Of a stretch of 64,000 nucleotides of DNA, positions 41,621-57,892 are shown in pieces; within the stretch, counting starts at the first letter, position 1, and each line of letters starts with the position of its first letter. The DNA is from Eledone cirrhosa (lineage: Eukaryota > Mollusca > Cephalopoda > Octopoda > Eledonidae), in the NCBI GenBank assembly GCA_964016885.1, contig OZ024759.1, positions 1,563,001 to 1,627,000 on the forward strand, written 5' to 3'. A program made the translations under genes and the position numbers. The notes under the pieces are model-generated. The model was not told where the DNA came from. It did no database searches and saw only the letters and a list, made by a program, of their open reading frames with translations.

Positions 41621-43916
41621 CATCACACAGTCTATATTAGTAACATGACAAAGTCTATATTAGTAACATGACAAAGTCTATATTAGTAACATGACACAGT
41701 CTATATTAGTAACATGACACAGTCTATATTAGTAACATGACACAGTCTATATTAGTAACATGAGACAGTCTATATTAGTAGCATGACAAAGTCTATATTA
41801 GTAACATGACACAGTCTACATTAGTAACATGACAAAGTCTATATTAGTAACATGACACAGTCTATATTAGTAACATGAGACAGTCTATATTAGTAACATG
41901 ACTAAGTCTATATTAGTAACATGACACAGTCTATATTAGTAATATGACACAGTCTATATTAGTAACATGACAAAGTCTATATTAGTAACATGACAAAGTT
42001 TATATTAGTAACATGACAAAGTCTATATTAGTAACATGACACAGTCTATATTAGTAACATGACGAAGTCTATATTAGTAACATGACACAGTCTATATTAG
42101 TAACATGACACAGTCTATATTAGTAACATGACAAAGTCTATATTAGTAACATGACACAGTCTATATTAGTAAAATGACAAAGTCTATATTAGTAACATGA
42201 CACAGTCTTTATTACTAACATGACACAGTCTATATTAGTAACATGACACAGTCTATATTAGTAACATGACAAAGTCTATATTAGTAACATGACACAGTCT
42301 ATATTAGTAACATGACACAGTCTATATTAGTAACATGACAAAGTCTATATTAGTAACATGACAAAGTCTATATTAGTAACATGACAAAGTCTATATTAGT
42401 AACATGACAAAGTCTATATTAGTAGCATGACAAAGTATGTATTAGTAACATGACAAGGTCAATATTAGTAACATGACAAAGTCTATATTAGTAACATGAC
42501 AAAGTCTATATTAGTAACATGCCACAGTCTATATTAGTAACATGACAAAGTCTATATTAGTAGCATGACAAAGTCTATATTAGTAACATGACAAAGTCTA
42601 TATTAGTAACATGACAAAGTCTATATTAGTAACATGACAAAGTCTATATTAGTAACATGACAAAGTCTATATTAGTAACATGACAAAGTCTATATTAGTA
42701 ACATGACACAGTCTATATTAGTAACATGACAGTCTATATTAGTAACATGACAGTCTACATTAGTAACATGACAAAGTCTATATTAGTAACATGACAAAAT
42801 CTATATTAGTAACATGACACAGTCTATATTAGTAACATGACACAGTCTATATTAGTAACATGACACAGTCTATATTAGTAACATTAGACAGTCTATATTA
42901 GTAGCATGACAAAGACTATATTAGTAACATGACACAGTCTACATTAGTAACATGACAAAGTCTATATTAGTAACATGACACAGTCTATATTAGTAACATG
43001 AGACAGTCTATATTAGTAACATGACAAAGTCTATATTAGTAACATGACAAAGTCTATATTAGTAACATGACAAAGTCTATATTAGTAAAATGACAAAGTC
43101 TATATTAGTAACATGACAAAGTCTTTATTAGTAACATGACACAGTCTATATTAGTAACATGACACAGTATATATTAGTAACATGACAAAGTCTATATTAG
43201 TAACATGACACAGTCTATATTAGTAACATGACACAGTCTATATTAGTAACATGACAAAGTCTATATTAGTAACATGACAAAGTCTATATTAGTAACATGA
43301 CAAAGTCTATATTAGTAACATGACAAAGTCTATATTAGTAAAATGACACAGTCTATATTAGTAACATGACAAAGTCTATATTAGTAACATGACACAGTGT
43401 ATATTAGTAACATGACACAGTCTATATTAGTAGCATGACACAGTCTATATTAGTAACATGATACAGTCTATATTAGTAACATGACAAAGTCTATATTAGT
43501 AACATGACAAAGTCTATATTAGTAACATGACAAAGTCTATATTAGTAACATGACACAGTCTATATTAGTAACATGACACAGTCTATATTAGTAACATGAC
43601 AAAGTCTATATTAGTAACATGACACAGTCTATATTAGTAACATGACACAGTCTATATTAGTAGCATGACACAGTCTATATTAGTAACATGATACAGTCTA
43701 TATTAGTAACATGACAAAGTCTATATTAGTAACATGACAAAGTCTATATTAGTAAAATGACAAAGTCTATATTAGTAACATGACAAAGTCTTTATTAGTA
43801 ACATGACACAGTCTATATTAGTAACATGACACAGTCTATATTAGTAACATGACAAAGTCTATATTAGTAACATGACAAAGTCTATATTAGTAACATGACA
43901 CAGTCTATATTAGTAA
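41621..43916. repeat. Right-arm higher-order unit, 2296 bp
   Basis: Units of the right arm are counted from the rare CATCACACAG variant to the next one. This first complete unit is 2296 bp, 100 monomers with two 21-bp members (seen at about 42.73 and 42.75 kb). GTATGTATT follows at 42435, 814 bp in. The same 814-bp distance occurs at 59802-60616 and 61408-62222, whereas units starting at 43917 and 45918 show 699 bp. There are thus at least two unit subtypes. Confidence 0.78.
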
Positions 43917-46900
43917 CATCACACAGTCTATATTAGTAACATGACAAAGTCTATATTAGTAACATGACAAAGTCTATATTAGTAACATGACACAGTCTAT
44001 ATTAGTAACATGACACAGTCTATATTAGTAACATGACACAGTCTATATTAGTAACATGAGACAGTCTATATTAGTAGCATGACAAAGTCTATATTAGTAA
44101 CATGACACAGTCTACATTAGTAACATGACAAAGTCTATATTAGTAACATGACACAGTCTATATTAGTAACATGAGACAGTCTATATTAGTAACATGACTA
44201 AGTCTATATTAGTAACATGACACAGTCTATATTAGTAATATGACACAGTCTATATTAGTAACATGACACAGTCTATATTAGTAACATGACACAGTCTATA
44301 TTAGTAACATGACAAAGTCTATATTAGTAACATGACACAGTCTATATTAGTAAAATGACAAAGTCTATATTAGTAACATGACACAGTCTTTATTACTAAC
44401 ATGACACAGTCTATATTAGTAACATGACACAGTCTATATTAGTAACATGACAAAGTCTATATTAGTAACATGACACAGTCTATATTAGTAACATGACACA
44501 GTCTATATTAGTAACATGACAAAGTCTATATTAGTAACATGACAAAGTCTATATTAGTAACATGACAAAGTCTATATTAGTAACATGACAAAGTCTATAT
44601 TAGTAGCATGACAAAGTATGTATTAGTAACATGACAAGGTCAATATTAGTAACATGACAAAGTCTATATTAGTAACATGACAAAGTCTATATTAGTAACA
44701 TGACAAAGTCTATATTAGTAACATGACAAAGTCTATATTAGTAAAATGACACAGTCTATATTAGTAACATGACAAAGTCTATATTAGTAACATGACACAG
44801 TGTATATTAGTAAAATGACAAAGTCTATATTAGTAACATGACACAGTCTTTATTACTAACATGACACAGTCTATATTAGTAACATTAGACAGTCTATATT
44901 AGTAGCATGACAAAGACTATATTAGTAACATGACACAGTCTACATTAGTAACATGACAAAGTCTATATTAGTAACATGACACAGTCTATATTAGTAACAT
45001 GAGACAGTCTATATTAGTAACATGACAAAGTCTATATTAGTAACATGACAAAGTCTATATTAGTAACATGACAAAGTCTATATTAGTAAAATGACAAAGT
45101 CTATATTAGTAACATGACAAAGTCTTTATTAGTAACATGACACAGTCTATATTAGTAACATGACACAGTATATATTAGTAACATGACAAAGTCTATATTA
45201 GTAACATGACACAGTCTATATTAGTAACATGACACAGTCTATATTAGTAACATGACAAAGTCTATATTAGTAACATGACAAAGTCTATATTAGTAACATG
45301 ACAAAGTCTATATTAGTAACATGACAAAGTCTATATTAGTAAAATGACACAGTCTATATTAGTAACATGACAAAGTCTATATTAGTAACATGACACAGTG
45401 TATATTAGTAACATGACACAGTCTATATTAGTAGCATGACACAGTCTATATTAGTAACATGATACAGTCTATATTAGTAACATGACAAAGTCTATATTAG
45501 TAACATGACAAAGTCTATATTAGTAACATGACAAAGTCTATATTAGTAACATGACACAGTCTATATTAGTAACATGACACAGTCTATATTAGTAACATGA
45601 CAAAGTCTATATTAGTAACATGACACAGTCTATATTAGTAACATGACACAGTCTATATTAGTAGCATGACACAGTCTATATTAGTAACATGATACAGTCT
45701 ATATTAGTAACATGACAAAGTCTATATTAGTAACATGACAAAGTCTATATTAGTAAAATGACAAAGTCTATATTAGTAACATGACAAAGTCTTTATTAGT
45801 AACATGACACAGTCTATATTAGTAACATGACACAGTCTATATTAGTAACATGACAAAGTCTATATTAGTAACATGACAAAGTCTATATTAGTAACATGAC
45901 ACAGTCTATATTAGTAACATCACACAGTCTATATTAGTAACATGACAAAGTCTATATTAGTAACATGACAAAGTCTATATTAGTAACATGACACAGTCTA
46001 TATTAGTAACATGACACAGTCTATATTAGTAACATGACACAGTCTATATTAGTAACATGAGACAGTCTATATTAGTAGCATGACAAAGTCTATATTAGTA
46101 ACATGACACAGTCTACATTAGTAACATGACAAAGTCTATATTAGTAACATGACACAGTCTATATTAGTAAGATGAGACAGTCTATATTAGTAACATGACT
46201 AAGTCTATATTAGTAACATGACACAGTCTATATTAGTAATATGACACAGTCTATATTAGTAACATGACACAGTCTATATTAGTAACATGACACAGTCTAT
46301 ATTAGTAACATGACAAAGTCTATATTAGTAACATGACACAGTCTATATTAGTAAAATGACAAAGTCTATATTAGTAACATGACACAGTCTTTATTACTAA
46401 CATGACACAGTCTATATTAGTAACATGACACAGTCTATATTAGTAACATGACAAAGTCTATATTAGTAACATGACACAGTCTATATTAGTAACATGACAC
46501 AGTCTATATTAGTAACATGACAAAGTCTATATTAGTAACATGACAAAGTCTATATTAGTAACATGACAAAGTCTATATTAGTAACATGACAAAGTCTATA
46601 TTAGTAGCATGACAAAGTATGTATTAGTAACATGACAAGGTCAATATTAGTAACATGACAAAGTCTATATTAGTAACATGACAAAGTCTATATTAGTAAC
46701 ATGCCACAGTCTATATTAGTAACATGACAAAGTCTATATTAGTAGCATGACAAAGTCTATATTAGTAACATGACAAAGTCTATATTAGTAACATGACAAA
46801 GTCTATATTAGTAACTTGACAAAGTCTATATTAGTAACATGACAAAGTCTATATTAGTAACATGACAAAGTCTATATTAGTAACATGACACAGTCTATAT

Positions 46901-49900
46901 TAGTAACATGACAGTCTATATTAGTAACATGACAGTCTACATTAGTAACATGACACAGTCTATATTAGTAACATGACAAAGTCGATATTAGTAACATGAC
47001 AATGTCTATATTAGTAACATGACAAAGTCTATATTAGTAACATGACACAGTCTATATTACTAACATGACACAGCCTATATTAGTAACATGACACAGTCTA
47101 TATTAGTAACATGACAAAGTCTATATTAGTAACATGACAAAGTCTATATTAGTAACATGACAAAGTCTATATTAGTAACATGACACAGTCTATATTAGTA
47201 ACATGAGACAGTCTATATTAGTAACATGACAAAGTCTATATTAGTAACATGACAAAGTCTATATTAGTAAAATGACAAAGTCTATATTAGTAACATGACA
47301 AAGTCTTTATTAGTAACATGACACAGTCTATATTAGTAACATGACACAGTATATATTAGTAACATGACAAAGTCTATATTAGTAACATGACACAGTCTAT
47401 ATTAGTAACATGACACAGTCTATATTAGTAACATGACAAAGTCTATATTAGTAACATGACAAAGTCTATATTAGTAACATGACAAAGTCTATATTAGTAA
47501 CATGACAAAGTCTATATTAGTAAAATGACACAGTCTATATTAGTAACATGACAAAGTCTATATTAGTAACATGACACAGTCTATATTAGTAACATGACAC
47601 AGTCTATATTAGTAGCATGACACAGTCTATATTAGTAACATGATACAGTCTATATTAGTAACATGACAAAGTCTATATTAGTAACATGACAAAGTCTATA
47701 TTAGTAACATGACAAAGTCTATATTAGTAACATGACACAGTCTATATTAGTAACATGACACAGTCTATATTAGTAACATGACAAAGTCTATATTAGTAAC
47801 ATGACACAGTCTATATTAGTAACATGACACAGTCTATATTAGTAGCATGACACAGTCTATATTAGTAACATGATACAGTCTATATTAGTAACATGACAAA
47901 GTCTATATTAGTAACATGACAAAGTCTATATTAGTAAAATGACAAAGTCTATATTAGTAACATGACAAAGTCTTTATTAGTAACATGACACAGTCTATAT
48001 TAGTAACATGACACAGTCTATATTAGTAACATGACAAAGTCTATATTAGTAACATGACAAAGTCTATATTAGTAACATGACACAGTCTATATTAGTAACA
48101 TCACACAGTCTATATTAGTAACATGACAAAGTCTATATTAGTAACATGACAAAGTCTATATTAGTAACATGACACAGTCTATATTAGTAACATGACACAG
48201 TCTATATTAGTAACATGACACAGTCTATATTAGTAACATGAGACAGTCTATATTAGTAGCATGACAAAGTCTATATTAGTAACATGACACAGTCTACATT
48301 AGTAACATGACAAAGTCTATATTAGTAACATGACACAGTCTATATTAGTAACATGAGACAGTCTATATTAGTAACATGACTAAGTCTATATTAGTAACAT
48401 GACACAGTCTATATTAGTAACATGACACAGTCTATATTAGTAACATGACAAAGTCTATATTAGTAACATGACAAAGTTTATATTAGTAACATGACAAAGT
48501 CTATATTAGTAACATGACACAGTCTATATTAGTAACATGACGAAGTCTATATTAGTAACATGACACAGTCTATATTAGTAACATGACACAGTCTATATTA
48601 GTAACATGACAAAGTCTATATTAGTAACATGACACAGTCTATATTAGTAAAATGACAAAGTCTATATTAGTAACATGACAAAGTCTTTATTACTAACATG
48701 ACACAGTCTATATTAGTAACATGACACAGTCTATATTAGTAACATGACAAAGTCTATATTAGTAACATGACACAGTCTATATTAGTAACATGACACAGTC
48801 TATATTAGTAACATGACAAAGTCTATATTAGTAACATGACAAAGTCTATATTAGTAACATGACAAAGTCTATATTAGTAACATGACAAAGTCTATATTAG
48901 TAACATGACAAAATCTATATTAGTAACATGACACAGTCTATATTAGTAACATGACACAGTCTATATTAGTAACATGACACAGTCTATATTAGTAACATTA
49001 GACAGTCTATATTAGTAGCATGACAAAGTCTATATTAGTAACATGACACAGTCTACATTAGTAACATGACAAAGTCTATATTAGTAACATGACACAGTCT
49101 ATATTAGTAACATGAGACAGTCTATATTAGTAACATGACAAAGTCTATATTAGTAACATGACAAAGTCTATATTAGTAACATGACAAAGTCTATATTAGT
49201 AAAATGACAAAGTCTATATTAGTAACATGACAAAGTCTTTATTAGTAACATGACACAGTCTATATTAGTAACATGACACAGTATATATTAGTAACATGAC
49301 AAAGTCTATATTAGTAACATGACACAGTCTATATTAGTAACATGACAAAGTCTATATTAGTAACATGACAAAGTCTATATTAGTAACATGACAAAGTCTA
49401 TATTAGTAACATGACAAAGTCTATATTAGTAAAATGACACAGTCTATATTAGTAACATGACAAAGTCTATATTAGTAACATGACACAGTCTATATTAGTA
49501 ACATGACACAGTCTATATTAGTAGCATGACACAGTCTATATTAGTACCATGATACAGTCTATATTAGTAACATGACAAAGTCTATATTAGTAACATGACA
49601 AAGTCTATATTAGTAACATGACAAAGTCTATATTAGTAACATGACACAGTCTATATTAGTAACATGACACAGTCTATATTAGTAACATGACAAAGTCTAT
49701 ATTAGTAACATGACACAGTCTATATTAGTAACATGACACAGTCTATATTAGTAGCATGACACAGTCTATATTAGTAACATGATACAGTCTATATTAGTAA
49801 CATGACAAAGTCTATATTAGTAACATGACAAAGTCTATATTAGTAAAATGACAAAGTCTATATTAGTAACATGACAAAGTCTTTATTAGTAACATGACAC

Positions 49901-50950
49901 AGTCTATATTAGTAACATGACACAGTCTATATTAGTAACATGACAAAGTCTATATTAGTAACATGACAAAGTCTACATTAGTAACATGACACAGTCTATA
50001 TTAGTAACATCACACAGTCTATATTAGTAACATGACAAAGTCTATATTAGTAACATGACAAAGTCTATATTAGTAACATGACACAGTCTATATTAGTAAC
50101 ATGACACAGTCTATATTAGTAACATGACACAGTCTATATTAGTAACATGAGACAGTCTATATTAGTAGCATGACAAAGTCTATATTAGTAACATGACACA
50201 GTCTACATTAGTAACATGACAAAGTCTATATTAGTAACATGACACAGTCTATATTAGTAACATGAGACAGTCTATATTAGTAACATGACACAGTCTATAT
50301 TAGTAACATGACACAGTCTATATTAGTAACATGACAAAGTCTATATTAGTAACATGACAAAGTCTATATTAGTAACATGACAAAGTCTATATTAGTAACA
50401 TGACAAAGTCTATATTAGTAAAATGACACAGTCTATATTAGTAACATGACAAAGTCTATATTAGTAACATGACACAGTCTATATTAGTAACATGACACAG
50501 TCTATATTAGTAGCATGACACAGTCTATATTAGTAACATGATACAGTCTATATTAGTAACATGACAAAGTCTATATTAGTAACATGACAAAGTCTATATT
50601 AGTAACATGACAAAGTCTATATTAGTAACATGACACAGTCTATATTAGTAACATGACACAGTCTATATTAGTAACATGACACAGTCTATATTAGTAGCAT
50701 GACACAGTGTATATTAGTAACATGATACAGTCTATATTAGTAACATGACAAAGTCTATATTAGTAACATGACAAAGTCTATATTAGTAAAATGACAAAGT
50801 CTATATTAGTAACATGACAAAGTCTTTATTAGTAACATGACACAGTCTATATTAGTAACATGACACAGTCTATATTAGTAACATGACAAAGTCTATATTA
50901 GTAACATGACAAAGTCTATATTAGTAACATGACACAGTCTATATTAGTAA
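43917..50950. repeat. 7.0-kb right-arm super-unit, copy 1 (7034 bp)
   Basis: CATCACACAG spacings inside this copy are 2001, 2181, 1909 and 943 bp. The next copy has 2001, 2043, 1909 and 989. Four markers lie exactly 7034 bp from their partners: CATCAC 43917/50951 and 45918/52952, GTATGTATT 44616/51650, and AAGATGAGACAG 46171/53205. The last was seen only at these two places in the window, so it marks one duplication event. 7034 is 306 monomers less four bases, that is, two 21-bp monomers. Confidence 0.87.
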
Positions 50951-53900
50951 CATCACACAGTCTATATTAGTAACATGACAAAGTCTATATTAGTAACATG
51001 ACAAAGTCTATATTAGTAACATGACACAGTCTATATTAGTAACATGACACAGTCTATATTAGTAACATGACACAGTCTATATTAGTAACATGAGACAGTC
51101 TATATTAGTAGCATGACAAAGTCTATATTAGTAACATGACACAGTCTACATTAGTAACATGACAAAGTCTATATTAGTAACATGACACAGTCTATATTAG
51201 TAACATGAGACAGTCTATATTAGTAACATGACTAAGTCTATATTAGTAACATGACACAGTCTATATTAGTAATATGACACAGTCTATATTAGTAACATGA
51301 CACAGTCTATATTAGTAACATGACACAGTCTATATTAGTAACATGACAAAGTCTATATTAGTAACATGACACAGTCTATATTAGTAAAATGACAAAGTCT
51401 ATATTAGTAACATGACACAGTCTTTATTACTAACATGACACAGTCTATATTAGTAACATGACACAGTCTATATTAGTAACATGACAAAGTCTATATTAGT
51501 AACATGACACAGTCTATATTAGTAACATGACACAGTCTATATTAGTAACATGACAAAGTCTATATTAGTAACATGACAAAGTCTATATTAGTAACATGAC
51601 AAAGTCTATATTAGTAACATGACAAAGTCTATATTAGTAGCATGACAAAGTATGTATTAGTAACATGACAAGGTCAATATTAGTAACATGACAAAGTCTA
51701 TATTAGTAACATGACAAAGTCTATATTAGTAACATGACAAAGTCTATATTAGTAACATGACAAAGTCTATATTAGTAAAATGACACAGTCTATATTAGTA
51801 ACATGACAAAGTCTATATTAGTAACATGACACAGTGTATATTAGTAAAATGACAAAGTCTATATTAGTAACATGACACAGTCTTTATTACTAACATGACA
51901 CAGTCTATATTAGTAACATTAGACAGTCTATATTAGTAGCATGACAAAGACTATATTAGTAACATGACACAGTCTACATTAGTAACATGACAAAGTCTAT
52001 ATTAGTAACATGACACAGTCTATATTAGTAACATGAGACAGTCTATATTAGTAACATGACAAAGTCTATATTAGTAACATGACAAAGTCTATATTAGTAA
52101 CATGACAAAGTCTATATTAGTAAAATGACAAAGTCTATATTAGTAACATGACAAAGTCTTTATTAGTAACATGACACAGTCTATATTAGTAACATGACAC
52201 AGTATATATTAGTAACATGACAAAGTCTATATTAGTAACATGACACAGTCTATATTAGTAACATGACACAGTCTATATTAGTAACATGACAAAGTCTATA
52301 TTAGTAACATGACAAAGTCTATATTAGTAACATGACAAAGTCTATATTAGTAACATGACAAAGTCTATATTAGTAAAATGACACAGTCTATATTAGTAAC
52401 ATGACAAAGTCTATATTAGTAACATGACACAGTGTATATTAGTAACATGACACAGTCTATATTAGTAGCATGACACAGTCTATATTAGTAACATGATACA
52501 GTCTATATTAGTAACATGACAAAGTCTATATTAGTAACATGACAAAGTCTATATTAGTAACATGACAAAGTCTATATTAGTAACATGACACAGTCTATAT
52601 TAGTAACATGACACAGTCTATATTAGTAACATGACAAAGTCTATATTAGTAACATGACACAGTCTATATTAGTAACATGACACAGTCTATATTAGTAGCA
52701 TGACACAGTCTATATTAGTAACATGATACAGTCTATATTAGTAACATGACAAAGTCTATATTAGTAACATGACAAAGTCTATATTAGTAAAATGACAAAG
52801 TCTATATTAGTAACATGACAAAGTCTTTATTAGTAACATGACACAGTCTATATTAGTAACATGACACAGTCTATATTAGTAACATGACAAAGTCTATATT
52901 AGTAACATGACAAAGTCTATATTAGTAACATGACACAGTCTATATTAGTAACATCACACAGTCTATATTAGTAACATGACAAAGTCTATATTAGTAACAT
53001 GACAAAGTCTATATTAGTAACATGACACAGTCTATATTAGTAACATGACACAGTCTATATTAGTAACATGACACAGTCTATATTAGTAACATGAGACAGT
53101 CTATATTAGTAGCATGACAAAGTCTATATTAGTAACATGACACAGTCTACATTAGTAACATGACAAAGTCTATATTAGTAACATGACACAGTCTATATTA
53201 GTAAGATGAGACAGTCTATATTAGTAACATGACTAAGTCTATATTAGTAACATGACACAGTCTATATTAGTAATATGACACAGTCTATATTAGTAACATG
53301 ACACAGTCTATATTAGTAACATGACACAGTCTATATTAGTAACATGACAAAGTCTATATTAGTAACATGACACAGTCTATATTAGTAAAATGACAAAGTC
53401 TATATTAGTAACATGACACAGTCTTTATTACTAACATGACACAGTCTATATTAGTAACATGACACAGTCTATATTAGTAACATGACAAAGTCTATATTAG
53501 TAACATGACACAGTCTATATTAGTAACATGACACAGTCTATATTAGTAACATGACAAAGTCTATATTAGTAACATGACAAAGTCTATATTAGTAACATGA
53601 CAAAGTCTATATTAGTAACATGACAAAGTCTATATTAGTAGCATGACAAAGTCTATATTAGTAACATGACAAAGTCTATATTAGTAACATGACAAAGTCT
53701 ATATTAGTAACTTGACAAAGTCTATATTAGTAACATGACAAAGTCTATATTAGTAACATGACAAAGTCTATATTAGTAACATGACACAGTCTATATTAGT
53801 AACATGACAGTCTATATTAGTAACATGACAGTCTACATTAGTAACATGACACAGTCTATATTAGTAACATGACAAAGTCGATATTAGTAACATGACAATG

Positions 53901-56900
53901 TCTATATTAGTAACATGACAAAGTCTATATTAGTAACATGACACAGTCTATATTACTAACATGACACAGCCTATATTAGTAACATGACACAGTCTATATT
54001 AGTAACATGACAAAGTCTATATTAGTAACATGACAAAGTCTATATTAGTAACATGACAAAGTCTATATTAGTAACATGACACAGTCTATATTAGTAACAT
54101 GAGACAGTCTATATTAGTAACATGACAAAGTCTATATTAGTAACATGACAAAGTCTATATTAGTAAAATGACAAAGTCTATATTAGTAACATGACAAAGT
54201 CTTTATTAGTAACATGACACAGTCTATATTAGTAACATGACACAGTATATATTAGTAACATGACAAAGTCTATATTAGTAACATGACACAGTCTATATTA
54301 GTAACATGACACAGTCTATATTAGTAACATGACAAAGTCTATATTAGTAACATGACAAAGTCTATATTAGTAACATGACAAAGTCTATATTAGTAACATG
54401 ACAAAGTCTATATTAGTAAAATGACACAGTCTATATTAGTAACATGACAAAGTCTATATTAGTAACATGACACAGTCTATATTAGTAACATGACACAGTC
54501 TATATTAGTAGCATGACACAGTCTATATTAGTAACATGATACAGTCTATATTAGTAACATGACAAAGTCTATATTAGTAACATGACAAAGTCTATATTAG
54601 TAACATGACAAAGTCTATATTAGTAACATGACACAGTCTATATTAGTAACATGACACAGTCTATATTAGTAACATGACAAAGTCTATATTAGTAACATGA
54701 CACAGTCTATATTAGTAACATGACACAGTCTATATTAGTAGCATGACACAGTCTATATTAGTAACATGATACAGTCTATATTAGTAACATGACAAAGTCT
54801 ATATTAGTAACATGACAAAGTCTATATTAGTAAAATGACAAAGTCTATATTAGTAACATGACAAAGTCTTTATTAGTAACATGACACAGTCTATATTAGT
54901 AACATGACACAGTCTATATTAGTAACATGACAAAGTCTATATTAGTAACATGACAAAGTCTATATTAGTAACATGACACAGTCTATATTAGTAACATCAC
55001 ACAGTCTATATTAGTAACATGACAAAGTCTATATTAGTAACATGACAAAGTCTATATTAGTAACATGACACAGTCTATATTAGTAACATGACACAGTCTA
55101 TATTAGTAACATGACACAGTCTATATTAGTAACATGAGACAGTCTATATTAGTAGCATGACAAAGTCTATATTAGTAACATGACACAGTCTACATTAGTA
55201 ACATGACAAAGTCTATATTAGTAACATGACACAGTCTATATTAGTAACATGAGACAGTCTATATTAGTAACATGACTAAGTCTATATTAGTAACATGACA
55301 CAGTCTATATTAGTAACATGACACAGTCTATATTAGTAACATGACAAAGTCTATATTAGTAACATGACAAAGTTTATATTAGTAACATGACAAAGTCTAT
55401 ATTAGTAACATGACACAGTCTATATTAGTAACATGACGAAGTCTATATTAGTAACATGACACAGTCTATATTAGTAACATGACACAGTCTATATTAGTAA
55501 CATGACAAAGTCTATATTAGTAACATGACACAGTCTATATTAGTAAAATGACAAAGTCTATATTAGTAACATGACAAAGTCTTTATTACTAACATGACAC
55601 AGTCTATATTAGTAACATGACACAGTCTATATTAGTAACATGACAAAGTCTATATTAGTAACATGACACAGTCTATATTAGTAACATGACACAGTCTATA
55701 TTAGTAACATGACAAAGTCTATATTAGTAACATGACAAAGTCTATATTAGTAACATGACAAAGTCTATATTAGTAACATGACAAAGTCTATATTAGTAAC
55801 ATGACAAAATCTATATTAGTAACATGACACAGTCTATATTAGTAACATGACACAGTCTATATTAGTAACATGACACAGTCTATATTAGTAACATTAGACA
55901 GTCTATATTAGTAGCATGACAAAGTCTATATTAGTAACATGACACAGTCTACATTAGTAACATGACAAAGTCTATATTAGTAACATGACACAGTCTATAT
56001 TAGTAACATGAGACAGTCTATATTAGTAACATGACAAAGTCTATATTAGTAACATGACAAAGTCTATATTAGTAACATGACAAAGTCTATATTAGTAAAA
56101 TGACAAAGTCTATATTAGTAACATGACAAAGTCTTTATTAGTAACATGACACAGTCTATATTAGTAACATGACACAGTATATATTAGTAACATGACAAAG
56201 TCTATATTAGTAACATGACACAGTCTATATTAGTAACATGACAAAGTCTATATTAGTAACATGACAAAGTCTATATTAGTAACATGACAAAGTCTATATT
56301 AGTAACATGACAAAGTCTATATTAGTAAAATGACACAGTCTATATTAGTAACATGACAAAGTCTATATTAGTAACATGACACAGTCTATATTAGTAACAT
56401 GACACAGTCTATATTAGTAGCATGACACAGTCTATATTAGTACCATGATACAGTCTATATTAGTAACATGACAAAGTCTATATTAGTAACATGACAAAGT
56501 CTATATTAGTAACATGACAAAGTCTATATTAGTAACATGACACAGTCTATATTAGTAACATGACACAGTCTATATTAGTAACATGACAAAGTCTATATTA
56601 GTAACATGACACAGTCTATATTAGTAACATGACACAGTCTATATTAGTAGCATGACACAGTCTATATTAGTAACATGATACAGTCTATATTAGTAACATG
56701 ACAAAGTCTATATTAGTAACATGACAAAGTCTATATTAGTAAAATGACAAAGTCTATATTAGTAACATGACAAAGTCTTTATTAGTAACATGACACAGTC
56801 TATATTAGTAACATGACACAGTCTATATTAGTAACATGACAAAGTCTATATTAGTAACATGACAAAGTCTACATTAGTAACATGACACAGTCTATATTAG

Positions 56901-57892
56901 TAACATCACACAGTCTATATTAGTAACATGACAAAGTCTATATTAGTAACATGACAAAGTCTATATTAGTAACATGACACAGTCTATATTAGTAACATGA
57001 CACAGTCTATATTAGTAACATGACACAGTCTATATTAGTAACATGAGACAGTCTATATTAGTAGCATGACAAAGTCTATATTAGTAACATGACACAGTCT
57101 ACATTAGTAACATGACAAAGTCTATATTAGTAACATGACACAGTCTATATTAGTAACATGAGACAGTCTATATTAGTAACATGACACAGTCTATATTAGT
57201 AACATGACACAGTCTATATTAGTAACATGACAAAGTCTATATTAGTAACATGACAAAGTCTATATTAGTAACATGACAAAGTCTATATTAGTAACATGAC
57301 AAAGTCTATATTAGTAAAATGACACAGTCTATATTAGTAACATGACAAAGTCTATATTAGTAACATGACACAGTCTATATTAGTAACATGACACAGTCTA
57401 TATTAGTAGCATGACACAGTCTATATTAGTAACATGATACAGTCTATATTAGTAACATGACAAAGTCTATATTAGTAACATGACAAAGTCTATATTAGTA
57501 ACATGACAAAGTCTATATTAGTAACATGACACAGTCTATATTAGTAACATGACACAGTCTATATTAGTAACATGACAAAGTCTATATTAGTAACATGACA
57601 CAGTCTATATTAGTAACATGACACAGTCTATATTAGTAGCATGACACAGTCTATATTAGTAACATGATACAGTCTATATTAGTAACATGACAAAGTCTAT
57701 ATTAGTAACATGACAAAGTCTATATTAGTAAAATGACAAAGTCTATATTAGTAACATGACAAAGTCTTTATTAGTAACATGACACAGTCTATATTAGTAA
57801 CATGACACAGTCTATATTAGTAACATGACAAAGTCTATATTAGTAACATGACAAAGTCTATATTAGTAACATGACACAGTCTATATTAGTAA
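50951..57892. repeat. 7.0-kb right-arm super-unit, copy 2 (6942 bp)
   Basis: Tandem partner of the 7034-bp copy. From about 53.64 kb the offset falls to 6896 bp (CAGCC 47071/53967, CATCAC 48099/54995 and 50008/56904, CCATGATACAG 49547/56443). The 138 bp lost are exactly six monomers, including the GTATGTATT, AAGGTCAATATT and ATGCCAC markers. The last sub-unit is 989 instead of 943 bp, two monomers longer. Confidence 0.86.
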
